A stretch of 64,000 nt of DNA from Nitrincola iocasae. Its GTDB lineage: Bacteria; Pseudomonadota; Gammaproteobacteria; Pseudomonadales; Balneatricaceae. The stretch lies in NCBI RefSeq assembly GCF_008727795.1, contig NZ_CP044222.1:496001-560000 (forward strand), in the 5' to 3' direction. Shown piece after piece: positions 32,810-40,115 of the stretch. Made by a program: the position numbers and the translations under genes. Under the pieces are notes generated by a model. It was not told the origin of the DNA. It did no database searches and saw only the letters and a list, made by a program, of their open reading frames with translations. Position 1 is the first letter of the stretch; every line of letters begins with the position of its first letter.

Positions 32810-34606
32810 ATGAGTCAATATGCAATTAACCTGCTTTTTGTAGGCGGCTCGTTCGCGCTCTACATTGGCATCGCAATTTGGGCCCGTGCAGGGTCTACCA
32901 AAGAATTCTATGTCGCTGGCGGGGGTGTTCACCCAGTGACCAATGGTATGGCTACAGCGGCTGACTGGATGTCAGCAGCATCCTTTATCTCTATGGCGGG
33001 TCTCTTGGCATCCGGCGGTTACTTTGCTTCCTCTTTCCTGATGGGTTGGACGGGTGGCTACGTACTGCTGGCTTTGCTGCTGGCACCTTATCTGCGTAAG
33101 TTTGGCAAGTTTACTGTGCCTGACTTTATCGGTGATCGCTTCTACAGCGGTACGGCGCGTACTATCGCAGTCGTGTGTCTGATTGTTGCCTCAGTTACCT
33201 ATGTTATCGGTCAGATGGCGGGTGCGGGTGTGGCTTTCTCACGCTTCCTGGAAGTGTCTAACTCGGCAGGTATCTGGATTGCTGCTTTGATCGTGTTCCT
33301 TTACGCCGTATTTGGTGGCATGAAGGGCATTACCTATACTCAGGTTGCTCAGTATGTGGTTCTGATCGTTGCTTACACTATTCCAGCAGTCTTTATTACC
33401 TTGCAATTGACTGATGCAACAATTCCAATGTTTGGGTTGTTTAGCACGCATACTGAATCAGGTCTGCCGTTGCTTGTTAAGCTCAACCAGGTAGTAACTG
33501 AAATTGGTTTCAGTGAATACACGGCTGACATTGATAACAAGCTGAATATGTTCTTGTTCACCTTGTCACTGATGTTTGGTACGGCGGGTCTGCCTCACGT
33601 TATCATTCGCTTCTTCACTGTGCCTAAAGTTGCAGATGCTCGCTGGTCCGCTGGTTGGGCGCTGGTCTTCATCGCGTTGCTGTATCTGACAGCTCCTGCT
33701 GTCGGTTCTATGGCGCGTTTGAATCTGGTCACTACTGTCTTCCCTGATGCCGCTGGCCAGGTTGAAAGCTATGAAGATGCCATGAGCAATGCCTTGGTAT
33801 ATGATGAGCGTCCAGAGTGGATTAAAACCTGGGAAGTAACTGGTTTGATCACTTATGAAGATAAAAATGGTGATGGTCTGGTCCAGTTCTACAACGACAA
33901 AAACGAAGCGTTTGCTGATACAGCAGAAGCCCGTGGTTGGAATGGTAATGAGTTGGTTGTAAATAACGATATCCTGGTTCTGGCAAACCCGGAAATTGCC
34001 AACCTGCCACCTTGGGTTATCGGGCTTATCGCTGCTGGCGGTATTGCGGCTGCGCTGTCTACTGCGGCAGGTCTGCTGCTGGCCATCTCCTCTGCAATCA
34101 GTCATGACTTGATCAAGAAAACAATCAACCCGAATATCACCGAAAAAGGTGAAATGCTGGCTGCGCGTATCTCTATGGCCGCCGCTATTTTGGTTGCAAC
34201 CTTTCTGGGTCTTAATCCTCCGGGCTTTGCTGCTCAAACCGTGGCCTTGGCCTTCGGTATTGCGGCTGCATCGCTGTTCCCTGTTCTGATGATGGGTATT
34301 TTCTCCATCACTATGAACAGCAAGGGGGCAATTGCCGGCATGTTGGCGGGTCTGGTGACAACCTTGGTCTATATCTTTACCTTCAAAGGTTGGTTCTTCA
34401 TTCCTGGAACAAATATGTTACCGGATACGGTTGAGTTCTGGCTGATGGGTGTTTCGCCACTGTCCTTTGGTGCGCTAGGTGCTCTAATCAACTTTGCAGT
34501 CGCCTTTGCAGTATGTAAGGCAACAGGTCCTGCACCTGCTGAAATCCGTGAGATGGTCGAGAATGTTCGCTATCCTAAGGGTGCTGGTACGGCTCTGGAT
34601 CACTAA
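32810..34606 (+). CDS. Acetate-type sodium:solute symporter (VC_2705 subfamily, ActP-like)
   Basis: A 598-residue inner-membrane symporter of the SSS family with about 13-14 spans. TM1 carries ATAADWMSAASFISMAG and TM2 FLMGWTGGYVLL. GTAGLPHVIIRFFTV and AALSTAAGLLLAISSAISHDL are core SSS signatures. Between them, residues ~320-395 form a long soluble loop containing an EF-hand-like DKNGDGLVQF (residues 351-360). With the DUF4212 partner and acs/crbSR nearby, the likely substrate is acetate or another short-chain monocarboxylate. It differs from E. coli ActP by the large loop and the small subunit. A strong terminator follows. Confidence 0.9.
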   Translation: MSQYAINLLFVGGSFALYIGIAIWARAGSTKEFYVAGGGVHPVTNGMATAADWMSAASFISMAGLLASGGYFASSFLMGWTGGYVLLALLLAPYLRKFGKFTVPDFIGDRFYSGTARTIAVVCLIVASVTYVIGQMAGAGVAFSRFLEVSNSAGIWIAALIVFLYAVFGGMKGITYTQVAQYVVLIVAYTIPAVFITLQLTDATIPMFGLFSTHTESGLPLLVKLNQVVTEIGFSEYTADIDNKLNMFLFTLSLMFGTAGLPHVIIRFFTVPKVADARWSAGWALVFIALLYLTAPAVGSMARLNLVTTVFPDAAGQVESYEDAMSNALVYDERPEWIKTWEVTGLITYEDKNGDGLVQFYNDKNEAFADTAEARGWNGNELVVNNDILVLANPEIANLPPWVIGLIAAGGIAAALSTAAGLLLAISSAISHDLIKKTINPNITEKGEMLAARISMAAAILVATFLGLNPPGFAAQTVALAFGIAAASLFPVLMMGIFSITMNSKGAIAGMLAGLVTTLVYIFTFKGWFFIPGTNMLPDTVEFWLMGVSPLSFGALGALINFAVAFAVCKATGPAPAEIREMVENVRYPKGAGTALDH

Positions 34607-34655
34607 GTAGTAATCAGCTTGTAAAGCAGCTAAAGTCTGTAACAGGTTGGGCTCG

Positions 34656-34686
34656 GTCGGGCTTCCTTAGGGAAGCCCGACTTATT
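34656..34686 (+). terminator. Rho-independent terminator after the symporter
   Basis: GTCGGGCTTCC (34656-34666) pairs perfectly with GGAAGCCCGAC (34671-34681) around TTAG, followed by TTATTTT. It ends the DUF4212-symporter unit, though the tail is not a perfect U run and read-through to 34703 is possible. Confidence 0.85.
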
Positions 34687-34702
34687 TTAAGGAAAGCAAT
34701 AT

Positions 34703-35212
34703 ATGATTTGGCATTTGATTGCAGCAGTTTTTGCAGGTCTGGCTGCAGCGGGTATTGCCCTGCTTTTGCGTAAGCTAAGTGGGCGTAGGCTACCTAAATG
34801 GATCATCCCCGTCTTCGCAGGTTTGGCTATGCTGGGGTATCAGATCTACTATGAATATTCCTGGTTTGATCATCAGCAAAGTCGCCAACCGGAAGGTAGT
34901 GTGGTGATTTCCTCCGAACGTGATGAAGTGTTCTGGCGCCCCTGGACCTATTACTATCCAATGACGGTCGCTTTTACAGTTGTAGATACCAATAACCTCA
35001 TTACGCATGACACGGAAGACGCTACACTGGTTGAATTTATGCTCTACCGGTTTGAAAAAAAACATATTGATTATGTTACCCATCGGGCACATGTGCTCAA
35101 TTGTGATACGGCTGAAGTGGTACCTCTGACAGAAGACCGGCAAGCCGATCTAGCTCAGTTACGCACGCTTGAGCCTTCAGATAAACTCTATAAAGCGGTG
35201 TGTCAAAGCTGA
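34703..35212 (+). CDS. Small membrane protein of unknown function
   Basis: I do not recognise a named family. The 169 residues start with two membrane spans (residues ~1-22 and ~34-50, the second ending in GYQIYYEYSWFDHQ) and continue as a soluble domain of about 115 residues with many aromatics and acids (VFWRPWTYYYPMTVAFTVVDT). The soluble part contains one internal Cys and a C-terminal Cys (NCDTAEVV and KAVCQS). The two spans should place it on the periplasmic or cytosolic face; positive residues between the spans (LRKLSGRRLPK) favour the inside loop, so the domain would be periplasmic. It lies between two symporter genes and is likely functionally linked to them. Confidence 0.8.
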   Translation: MIWHLIAAVFAGLAAAGIALLLRKLSGRRLPKWIIPVFAGLAMLGYQIYYEYSWFDHQQSRQPEGSVVISSERDEVFWRPWTYYYPMTVAFTVVDTNNLITHDTEDATLVEFMLYRFEKKHIDYVTHRAHVLNCDTAEVVPLTEDRQADLAQLRTLEPSDKLYKAVCQS

Positions 35213-35303
35213 GTACCGCTGAGACTAAAGTCCGGCTATCGATGCTGAGTGAGCTTTGTTAGATTGGTCTGTGAATGCTGGTTAATGCCTAAGGGATGAT
35301 CTG

Positions 35304-37043
35304 ATGCGAACAGATCTGTTTATATTTCTGCTAGTCGGCGCAGTAGCGATATTCTATCTGTTAGTCATGGCTTCAGGTCGTAGCGGATCAGGACGGGATT
35401 TTTATACATCGAGTGCTAGCCCATCACCTCTTGCCTGTGGCATGGCTTCGGCGGCTGACTGGCTCTGTGCGGCAACATTTCTGGGTTTGTTTGGTCTGTT
35501 CTCAGTTAATCCATTGGATAGTCAGCTAATACTGACGGGCTGGCTGGCTGGGCTGGTTTTGATGGGGCTTTGGGTCGCACCGGCTCAATTTCATTCCGGG
35601 CACTTGTGTCTGTCCGGTTACCTTGGTGCGGGCTATAACTCACGTCTTGTCAGGCACCTTGCATTACTGATCGTTGTGTTGATTAGTACACTGCTGTTGG
35701 CGTTGCAACTGCGCGGGATGAGTTTGATTTTTTCCCGGCATCTGCAGCTGTCCAGTCAGGCTGGTATCATGATCAGCATGCTATTGTTGCTCTTTTATGT
35801 TGTGCTTGGCTCTATGAAAGCGATGACACAAGTGCAAATGTTGCAATATTGTGTTCTCTTCTGTGCATTGATGGTACCTTCCATCTATCTTGCGGCCGAG
35901 TTTGATGAGCGCTTTGGTGTACTGTTTAGCAGTAGCTTTTATTCTGGTTCCGGCTTTGACTTTCAAGTGTCGCTAGACAATCTAAGGCAGCAGTTAGGTT
36001 TTACGCCACATGCGTCTTCACGTGACACTATGGATATTGTATTGCTATTGGTGTCATTGATGGCAGGCGTTGCCGTTCTTCCACATCTGTTGTTACGTTA
36101 TCAGTCAGTCAAAAAAACTGCTGATATAAGCTATAGCACAGTATGGATGTTGGTATTTCTCGGATTAATTTATTCTTCTATGCCTCTTATTGCCAGCATG
36201 GGGGAGTTGCGCCTGATTAAAGCTGTCAATGGTGAGTCGAATGAGGGCACAGCTTATAGTCGTATGCCGGATTGGTTTTACGGTTGGGAGCAAAATAAGC
36301 GCCTTGCTTGGTATGATCATACGCAGGATGGCAAGGTGCAGTATGCAGCGGGCCAACCCTTTGAAGGTTTGGTACCTTTATACAGCGGTGAAACTGGTTT
36401 GTCCGGAGAGCCGCTTATGCTTAATCCGGCTGCTGGTGTCTATGAGCCGCTGCTGCAGCGATTTCCATCTGAGTTGTATGTCGCAGAGGAACTGCACTTA
36501 TTTCTAATACCAGAGGTCTCTGCTATGCCTGTCTGGGTGATTGGTATACTTAGTGTGGGGATTGTTGCGGCTATTTTATCCAGCGCTTCGATATTGATGG
36601 TTTCTGCGGCACACTCTGCGGCAAATCAACTGCTTTCAAGACGTTTGACCCAGCAGGCTGAACTCAAGCTGGCGCGATTTGTGGCGGTGATAATGTTGCT
36701 GCTAGCCGGTGTTCTGGCACTGTTGCTACCGGGTTCATTGATTGAGTTGATGAACTGGATTATTGCCCTGGCCGCCGCGGCTTTATTCACACCAACCTTA
36801 TTGCTAATTTTTATGCCGGGATTGCATCCTTATGCTGTGTTTGCGGGCATGTTAACCGGTTTTTCCAGCTACTTGGCATATACTCTCTGGTTTGAGCTGA
36901 GTTGGGCGTTACCAGGCTTGGCGGCTTTGCCGTTGTCGCTCTCACCAGAAGCATTTGGAGCGTGCGCTCTAGTGCTTAATCTAGGCGTTACACTGTTGCT
37001 GGCGGTATTTTTCAAAAGCACTGCCTCACATGTCAGGCAGTGA
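35304..37043 (+). CDS. Diverged second sodium:solute symporter-like protein
   Basis: A 579-residue membrane protein that aligns along its length with the symporter at 32810-34606. Corresponding segments are MASAADWLCAATFLG (TM1), VLGSMKAMTQVQMLQY, GVAVLPHLLLRYQSV and AILSSASILMVSAAHSAANQL. The soluble loop is conserved in place, with a changed EF-hand-like motif (DHTQDGKVQY, residues 338-347). Overall identity looks low and several residues near the sodium site differ: the symporter's SSAISHDL becomes AHSAANQL. It has its own ATG after a GGGATGA sequence. It may transport a different substrate, act with the first copy, or have become a sensor; the sequence does not decide. Confidence 0.85.
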   Translation: MRTDLFIFLLVGAVAIFYLLVMASGRSGSGRDFYTSSASPSPLACGMASAADWLCAATFLGLFGLFSVNPLDSQLILTGWLAGLVLMGLWVAPAQFHSGHLCLSGYLGAGYNSRLVRHLALLIVVLISTLLLALQLRGMSLIFSRHLQLSSQAGIMISMLLLLFYVVLGSMKAMTQVQMLQYCVLFCALMVPSIYLAAEFDERFGVLFSSSFYSGSGFDFQVSLDNLRQQLGFTPHASSRDTMDIVLLLVSLMAGVAVLPHLLLRYQSVKKTADISYSTVWMLVFLGLIYSSMPLIASMGELRLIKAVNGESNEGTAYSRMPDWFYGWEQNKRLAWYDHTQDGKVQYAAGQPFEGLVPLYSGETGLSGEPLMLNPAAGVYEPLLQRFPSELYVAEELHLFLIPEVSAMPVWVIGILSVGIVAAILSSASILMVSAAHSAANQLLSRRLTQQAELKLARFVAVIMLLLAGVLALLLPGSLIELMNWIIALAAAALFTPTLLLIFMPGLHPYAVFAGMLTGFSSYLAYTLWFELSWALPGLAALPLSLSPEAFGACALVLNLGVTLLLAVFFKSTASHVRQ

Positions 37044-37078
37044 GTTCAATGCTCTGAATAATAATAACAGGAGTCACT

Positions 37079-38911
37079 ATGTCAGAATCGTTTAATATGG
37101 ATAACCTGCCCTTCAGTCTGCTGAGTCAGAAAGAGCAGGCAATGCTTAATAGCCATCTGGATATTGCTTATTTCCAGAAAGGTGAAACCATTATTACGGC
37201 CGGTGAGGTCCCTGAAGGCGTTTTTATTGTGCTTAAGGGAAAAGTGGGTGAAAGCGACGGTTCTGAGTTGGTCGATAACGATGCGGCTGCCAGTGTGTTT
37301 GTACATTACCAGGATGAAGATTATTTTGGTGGATGGTCAGTTTTGAATGGTAAGGCGATTCATAATTTTATTGCCGTAGAAGAAACCATTTGTCATGTGT
37401 TACCCACCCGCACGCTGATGGATTTGATTGCCAGCAATGCGTTGTTCGCTGATTATTTCCAGCAAAATCTGACAGCCAAGCGTGAAATTGTAGCGCAGCA
37501 TGGTCAGAATCAGGATATGGCCGAGTTTATGCTTGCTCGCATTGAAGATGGCACTATCCGTGAACCTCTGATTGTGCTTGAGGGTACTTCAATCGTTGAA
37601 GCAACCCGCATGATGCGTGAAATGAAGGCAGATTGTGTACTTGCCAAGAAAGGTAATCGCTACGGTATGGTTACCGGCACAGATCTTCTTGATGCGGTCA
37701 TCATCAAGAGTCTGCCGTTGGATTCAGATGTGTCAGAGATCGCCAGCTATCGACTGATCACCACAGACCCGCAGGACTATCTGTTTAATGCACTGATCAT
37801 GATGACGCAGCAGCAAATCGAGCGAGTGGTGGTGATGCGTGGTGCTGAGCTCTTCGGTATTGTTGAGCTGACAGATGTGTTGAGTCATTTCTCCAGCCAC
37901 TCTCATGTTATAGGCCTGCGTGTTGAGCGTGCCCAAACGCTTGATGACCTGAGAGAGGCCGCACAGGGTTTGACCGACCTGATTAAAGCGCTGATTTCAA
38001 CGGGCGTCAAAATTCGCTTTACTATGGAATTACTAGCGGCAATGAATGGCCGCATTATTTCCAAGCTATTTGATCTGGTGATTCCTAACGATATGCGTCC
38101 ACATGTTTGTTTGATCGTGATGGGTTCAGAAGGTCGTGGCGAACAGATAATGAAAACGGATCAGGACAATGGTCTGCTATTTCGGGACGGTCTGGAATGG
38201 CCAGAAATGCACAAGGTGATGCAGAAGTTCAGTGAGACTTTGATCTCATTTGGTTTTCCGCCCTGTCCAGGTAATATCATGGTGTCAAATCCGGAGTGGG
38301 TTAATTCCACCAACCAGTGGGCTGCAAAGTTAAGTGGTTGGAGTCAGAAATTTGACGGTGAGTCGGTAATGAAATTGGCTATTGCTGTTGATGGCAAGCC
38401 ACTTGCCGGTAATGCTGCTATGTTTAAGGTGGCGAGGAATGCTTTTCTTCGGAGTATAAAAAATAACGATATTTTCTTTTCGCATTTTGCTAAGGCAGCA
38501 CTTAATTTTGATACGCCGCTGACCTTTTTTGGTAATCTGAAAGATAAAGGGATGCTGGATATCAAGAAGGGTGGAATTTTTCCAATAGTGCACGGTGTGC
38601 GTACTATGGCGCTGGAACATAGGATACTGGAAACCAATACTTTTAAGCGTATCGAAATGCTGGTGGAAATGGAGGAGTTGCGCAAATCTGTGGGCGAGAA
38701 TCTGGCTGAAGCTTTGTCGCTGTTTGTGCAAATTCGGCTGAAGCATCAAATTCAGCGGGTGGAGGAGAGTGCAGATGGTATTGATAAAACGCCCAATGCC
38801 ATAGATCTGCAGCGATTGAATAAGCTGGAGAGAGATCTACTCAGAGATGCGTTAAGAATTGTCAAGGATTTCAAGAAGCTCTTGGCTTCGCGTTACCATA
38901 TAGGCTCATGA
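37079..38911 (+). CDS. cNMP-binding/CBS/DUF294 nucleotidyltransferase-like protein
   Basis: A 610-residue cytosolic protein with three recognisable parts. An N-terminal cyclic-nucleotide-binding fold (residues ~10-140, EKETIITAGEVPEGVFIVLKG-like pattern) is followed by a CBS pair (residues ~155-280, ADCVLAKKGNRYGMVTGTDLLDAV and QQQIERVVVMRG). A DUF294 nucleotidyltransferase-like domain (residues ~300-450) carries GSEGRGEQIMKTDQDNGL, with the GS and paired acids typical of the GlnD-type fold. A helical C-terminal domain follows (residues ~470-605). It probably regulates transport or metabolism by uridylyl/nucleotidyl transfer or nucleotide sensing; no target is known. The next gene starts 4 bases after its stop. 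Confidence 0.88.
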   Translation: MSESFNMDNLPFSLLSQKEQAMLNSHLDIAYFQKGETIITAGEVPEGVFIVLKGKVGESDGSELVDNDAAASVFVHYQDEDYFGGWSVLNGKAIHNFIAVEETICHVLPTRTLMDLIASNALFADYFQQNLTAKREIVAQHGQNQDMAEFMLARIEDGTIREPLIVLEGTSIVEATRMMREMKADCVLAKKGNRYGMVTGTDLLDAVIIKSLPLDSDVSEIASYRLITTDPQDYLFNALIMMTQQQIERVVVMRGAELFGIVELTDVLSHFSSHSHVIGLRVERAQTLDDLREAAQGLTDLIKALISTGVKIRFTMELLAAMNGRIISKLFDLVIPNDMRPHVCLIVMGSEGRGEQIMKTDQDNGLLFRDGLEWPEMHKVMQKFSETLISFGFPPCPGNIMVSNPEWVNSTNQWAAKLSGWSQKFDGESVMKLAIAVDGKPLAGNAAMFKVARNAFLRSIKNNDIFFSHFAKAALNFDTPLTFFGNLKDKGMLDIKKGGIFPIVHGVRTMALEHRILETNTFKRIEMLVEMEELRKSVGENLAEALSLFVQIRLKHQIQRVEESADGIDKTPNAIDLQRLNKLERDLLRDALRIVKDFKKLLASRYHIGS

Positions 38912-38915
38912 CAAA

Positions 38916-39539
38916 ATGATTATTCCAAGAACAATCCGACGCTTTAAAGAGCGTAGAGAGTTTCGGGACAGCCCCTATGCCCATCTATTTGAACCCTACA
39001 AAGGTGACGAGGTGGTATCGCTCGATTGTGAAACTACCAGTCTGGATGTCAAGAAAGGCGAAATTCTGTCTATAGGTGCTGTTCGTATTCGCGGTAGGCG
39101 AGTAATTACCAGTGAGCGTCTGGATATTAAGCTTAAGCCGCCGGCTTCCCTGACAGGTGACTCTATCAAGATACATAAAATTCGTGCCAGTGATCTGGTG
39201 GATGGCATAGAGCTTGATGATGCACTGGAACAGGTATTGGAATTTGTCGGTAATCGTCCGATTCTGGGCTACTATGTGAATTATGATGTGCGCATGCTGG
39301 ATAAATATATTCGGCCAAAATATGGCTTTGGCTTGCCGAATAAAGCGATTGAATTGTCCCATGTGTATCACGACATCATTAAATGGAAGACAGTCGGTGG
39401 TGATGTAGATTTACGCTTCGATACTATTTCCAAAAAATTGGATATTCCGATTATTCAGCGGCACACCGCATTGGGTGATGCTATAACGGTTGCTTTGATG
39501 TATGTTCGGTTGAAATTTGGCGCCCCCTTAGCTGATTAG
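38916..39539 (+). CDS. DnaQ-fold 3'-5' exonuclease (DEDDh)
   Basis: A 207-residue protein of the epsilon/PolC-type exonuclease superfamily. Exo I is SLDCETTSLD (Asp37, Glu39), Exo II includes YYVNYDVRMLD, and Exo III is HTALGDA with the DEDDh histidine. It has no polymerase or clamp-binding region and is encoded 4 bases after the DUF294 gene, a pairing seen in other gammaproteobacteria beside this type of symporter. The substrate could be an RNA, DNA or small nucleotide. A terminator at 39574-39604 closes the module, so it is the end of the acetate cluster. Confidence 0.88.
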   Translation: MIIPRTIRRFKERREFRDSPYAHLFEPYKGDEVVSLDCETTSLDVKKGEILSIGAVRIRGRRVITSERLDIKLKPPASLTGDSIKIHKIRASDLVDGIELDDALEQVLEFVGNRPILGYYVNYDVRMLDKYIRPKYGFGLPNKAIELSHVYHDIIKWKTVGGDVDLRFDTISKKLDIPIIQRHTALGDAITVALMYVRLKFGAPLAD

Positions 39540-39573
39540 CAGCGCCCATTTCGTGTAAACAGAAAGCTATACT

Positions 39574-39604
39574 TCAAAAAAGCAGGCATTGGCCTGCTTT
39601 TTGC
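39574..39604 (+). terminator. Terminator of the exonuclease unit, overlapping the fliE promoter
   Basis: GCAGGC (39582-39587) pairs with GCCTGC (39592-39597) around ATTG, with a TTTTT run to 39602 and an A run before it, so it could work in both directions. Its right arm and U tract also form the -24/-12 element described next. Confidence 0.8.
39590..39604 (+). promoter_or_regulatory. Sigma-54-like promoter of fliE, embedded in a terminator
   Basis: TGGCCTGCTTTTTGC has the invariant GG and GC ten bases apart and the full TTGC box; the -24 box is TGGCCT against the TGGCAC consensus. The predicted start is near 39616, giving a ~120-base leader that contains the FleQ-box-like sequences. It is placed by analogy with P. 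aeruginosa fliE, where FleQ acts from a downstream site. Confidence 0.55.
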
Positions 39605-39640
39605 ATTTCAGTACTCATTGCATCAGGTTTACGATTAGAT

Positions 39641-39665
39641 ATGACAAAAAATTGTCATTAAGTTG
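39641..39665 (+). promoter_or_regulatory. FleQ-box-like repeats in the fliE leader
   Basis: ATGACAA (39641-39647) and TTGTCAT (39652-39658) form a perfect inverted repeat, and GTCATTAAGTTG (39654-39665) reproduces the first 12 bases of the flhA FleQ box exactly. A further TGAC/GTCA pair flanks 39692-39707. All lie downstream of the predicted start. Confidence 0.5.
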
Positions 39666-39738
39666 CTTGTCGACTTCTTGTTGCTAAATAATGACGCTAT
39701 AATGTCAAAAAAATGCCACTATCCAATGAGGTCTGAAC

Positions 39739-40101
39739 ATGATTGAGCGGTCTGATATCAATAGTGTTCTGGCGCAAATGCGATCCATGCGGTCTGATAT
39801 GCAGCAGGCTGCGCGCCAGATCGACATGCCGGGCTTACGGCCTGAGGCGCCCGGAAATACTATTAAAGATTCTGAGCGTACTGGATTTACCGACTTGCTG
39901 AGAACGGCTGTGGATCAGGTGAATTCAAATCAAAAAATGTCAAATCAGATGCGTGAATCCTATGAGCGTGGCGATCCGGGTGTTGACTTGCCTCAGGTGA
40001 TGATTCAGGCGCAGAAAGCGTCTATCTCTTTCGAGGCCTTAACCCAGGTGCGTAATCGCCTGGTTAGGGCTTATGAAGATATCTCTAAGATGCCCATCTA
40101 A
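39739..40101 (+). CDS. fliE: Flagellar hook-basal body protein FliE
   Basis: FliE is the small export-apparatus/rod-junction protein that links the MS ring to the rod. The 120 residues are typical: a polar N terminus and the conserved C-terminal SFEALTQVRNRLVRAYEDISKMPI, preceded by VDLPQVMIQAQKASISF. The ATG follows TGAGGT. It is the first gene of the fliEFGHIJ unit, 14 bases before fliF. Confidence 0.96.
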   Translation: MIERSDINSVLAQMRSMRSDMQQAARQIDMPGLRPEAPGNTIKDSERTGFTDLLRTAVDQVNSNQKMSNQMRESYERGDPGVDLPQVMIQAQKASISFEALTQVRNRLVRAYEDISKMPI

Positions 40102-40115
40102 CTGAGTTGGTGTAA

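Noticed and set aside
33566..34237. 223-codon minus-strand frame antisense to the symporter
   Set aside because: It lies entirely inside a strongly conserved transporter gene, and its product is rich in Gln, Arg and Ser with no recognisable fold; it is a shadow frame.
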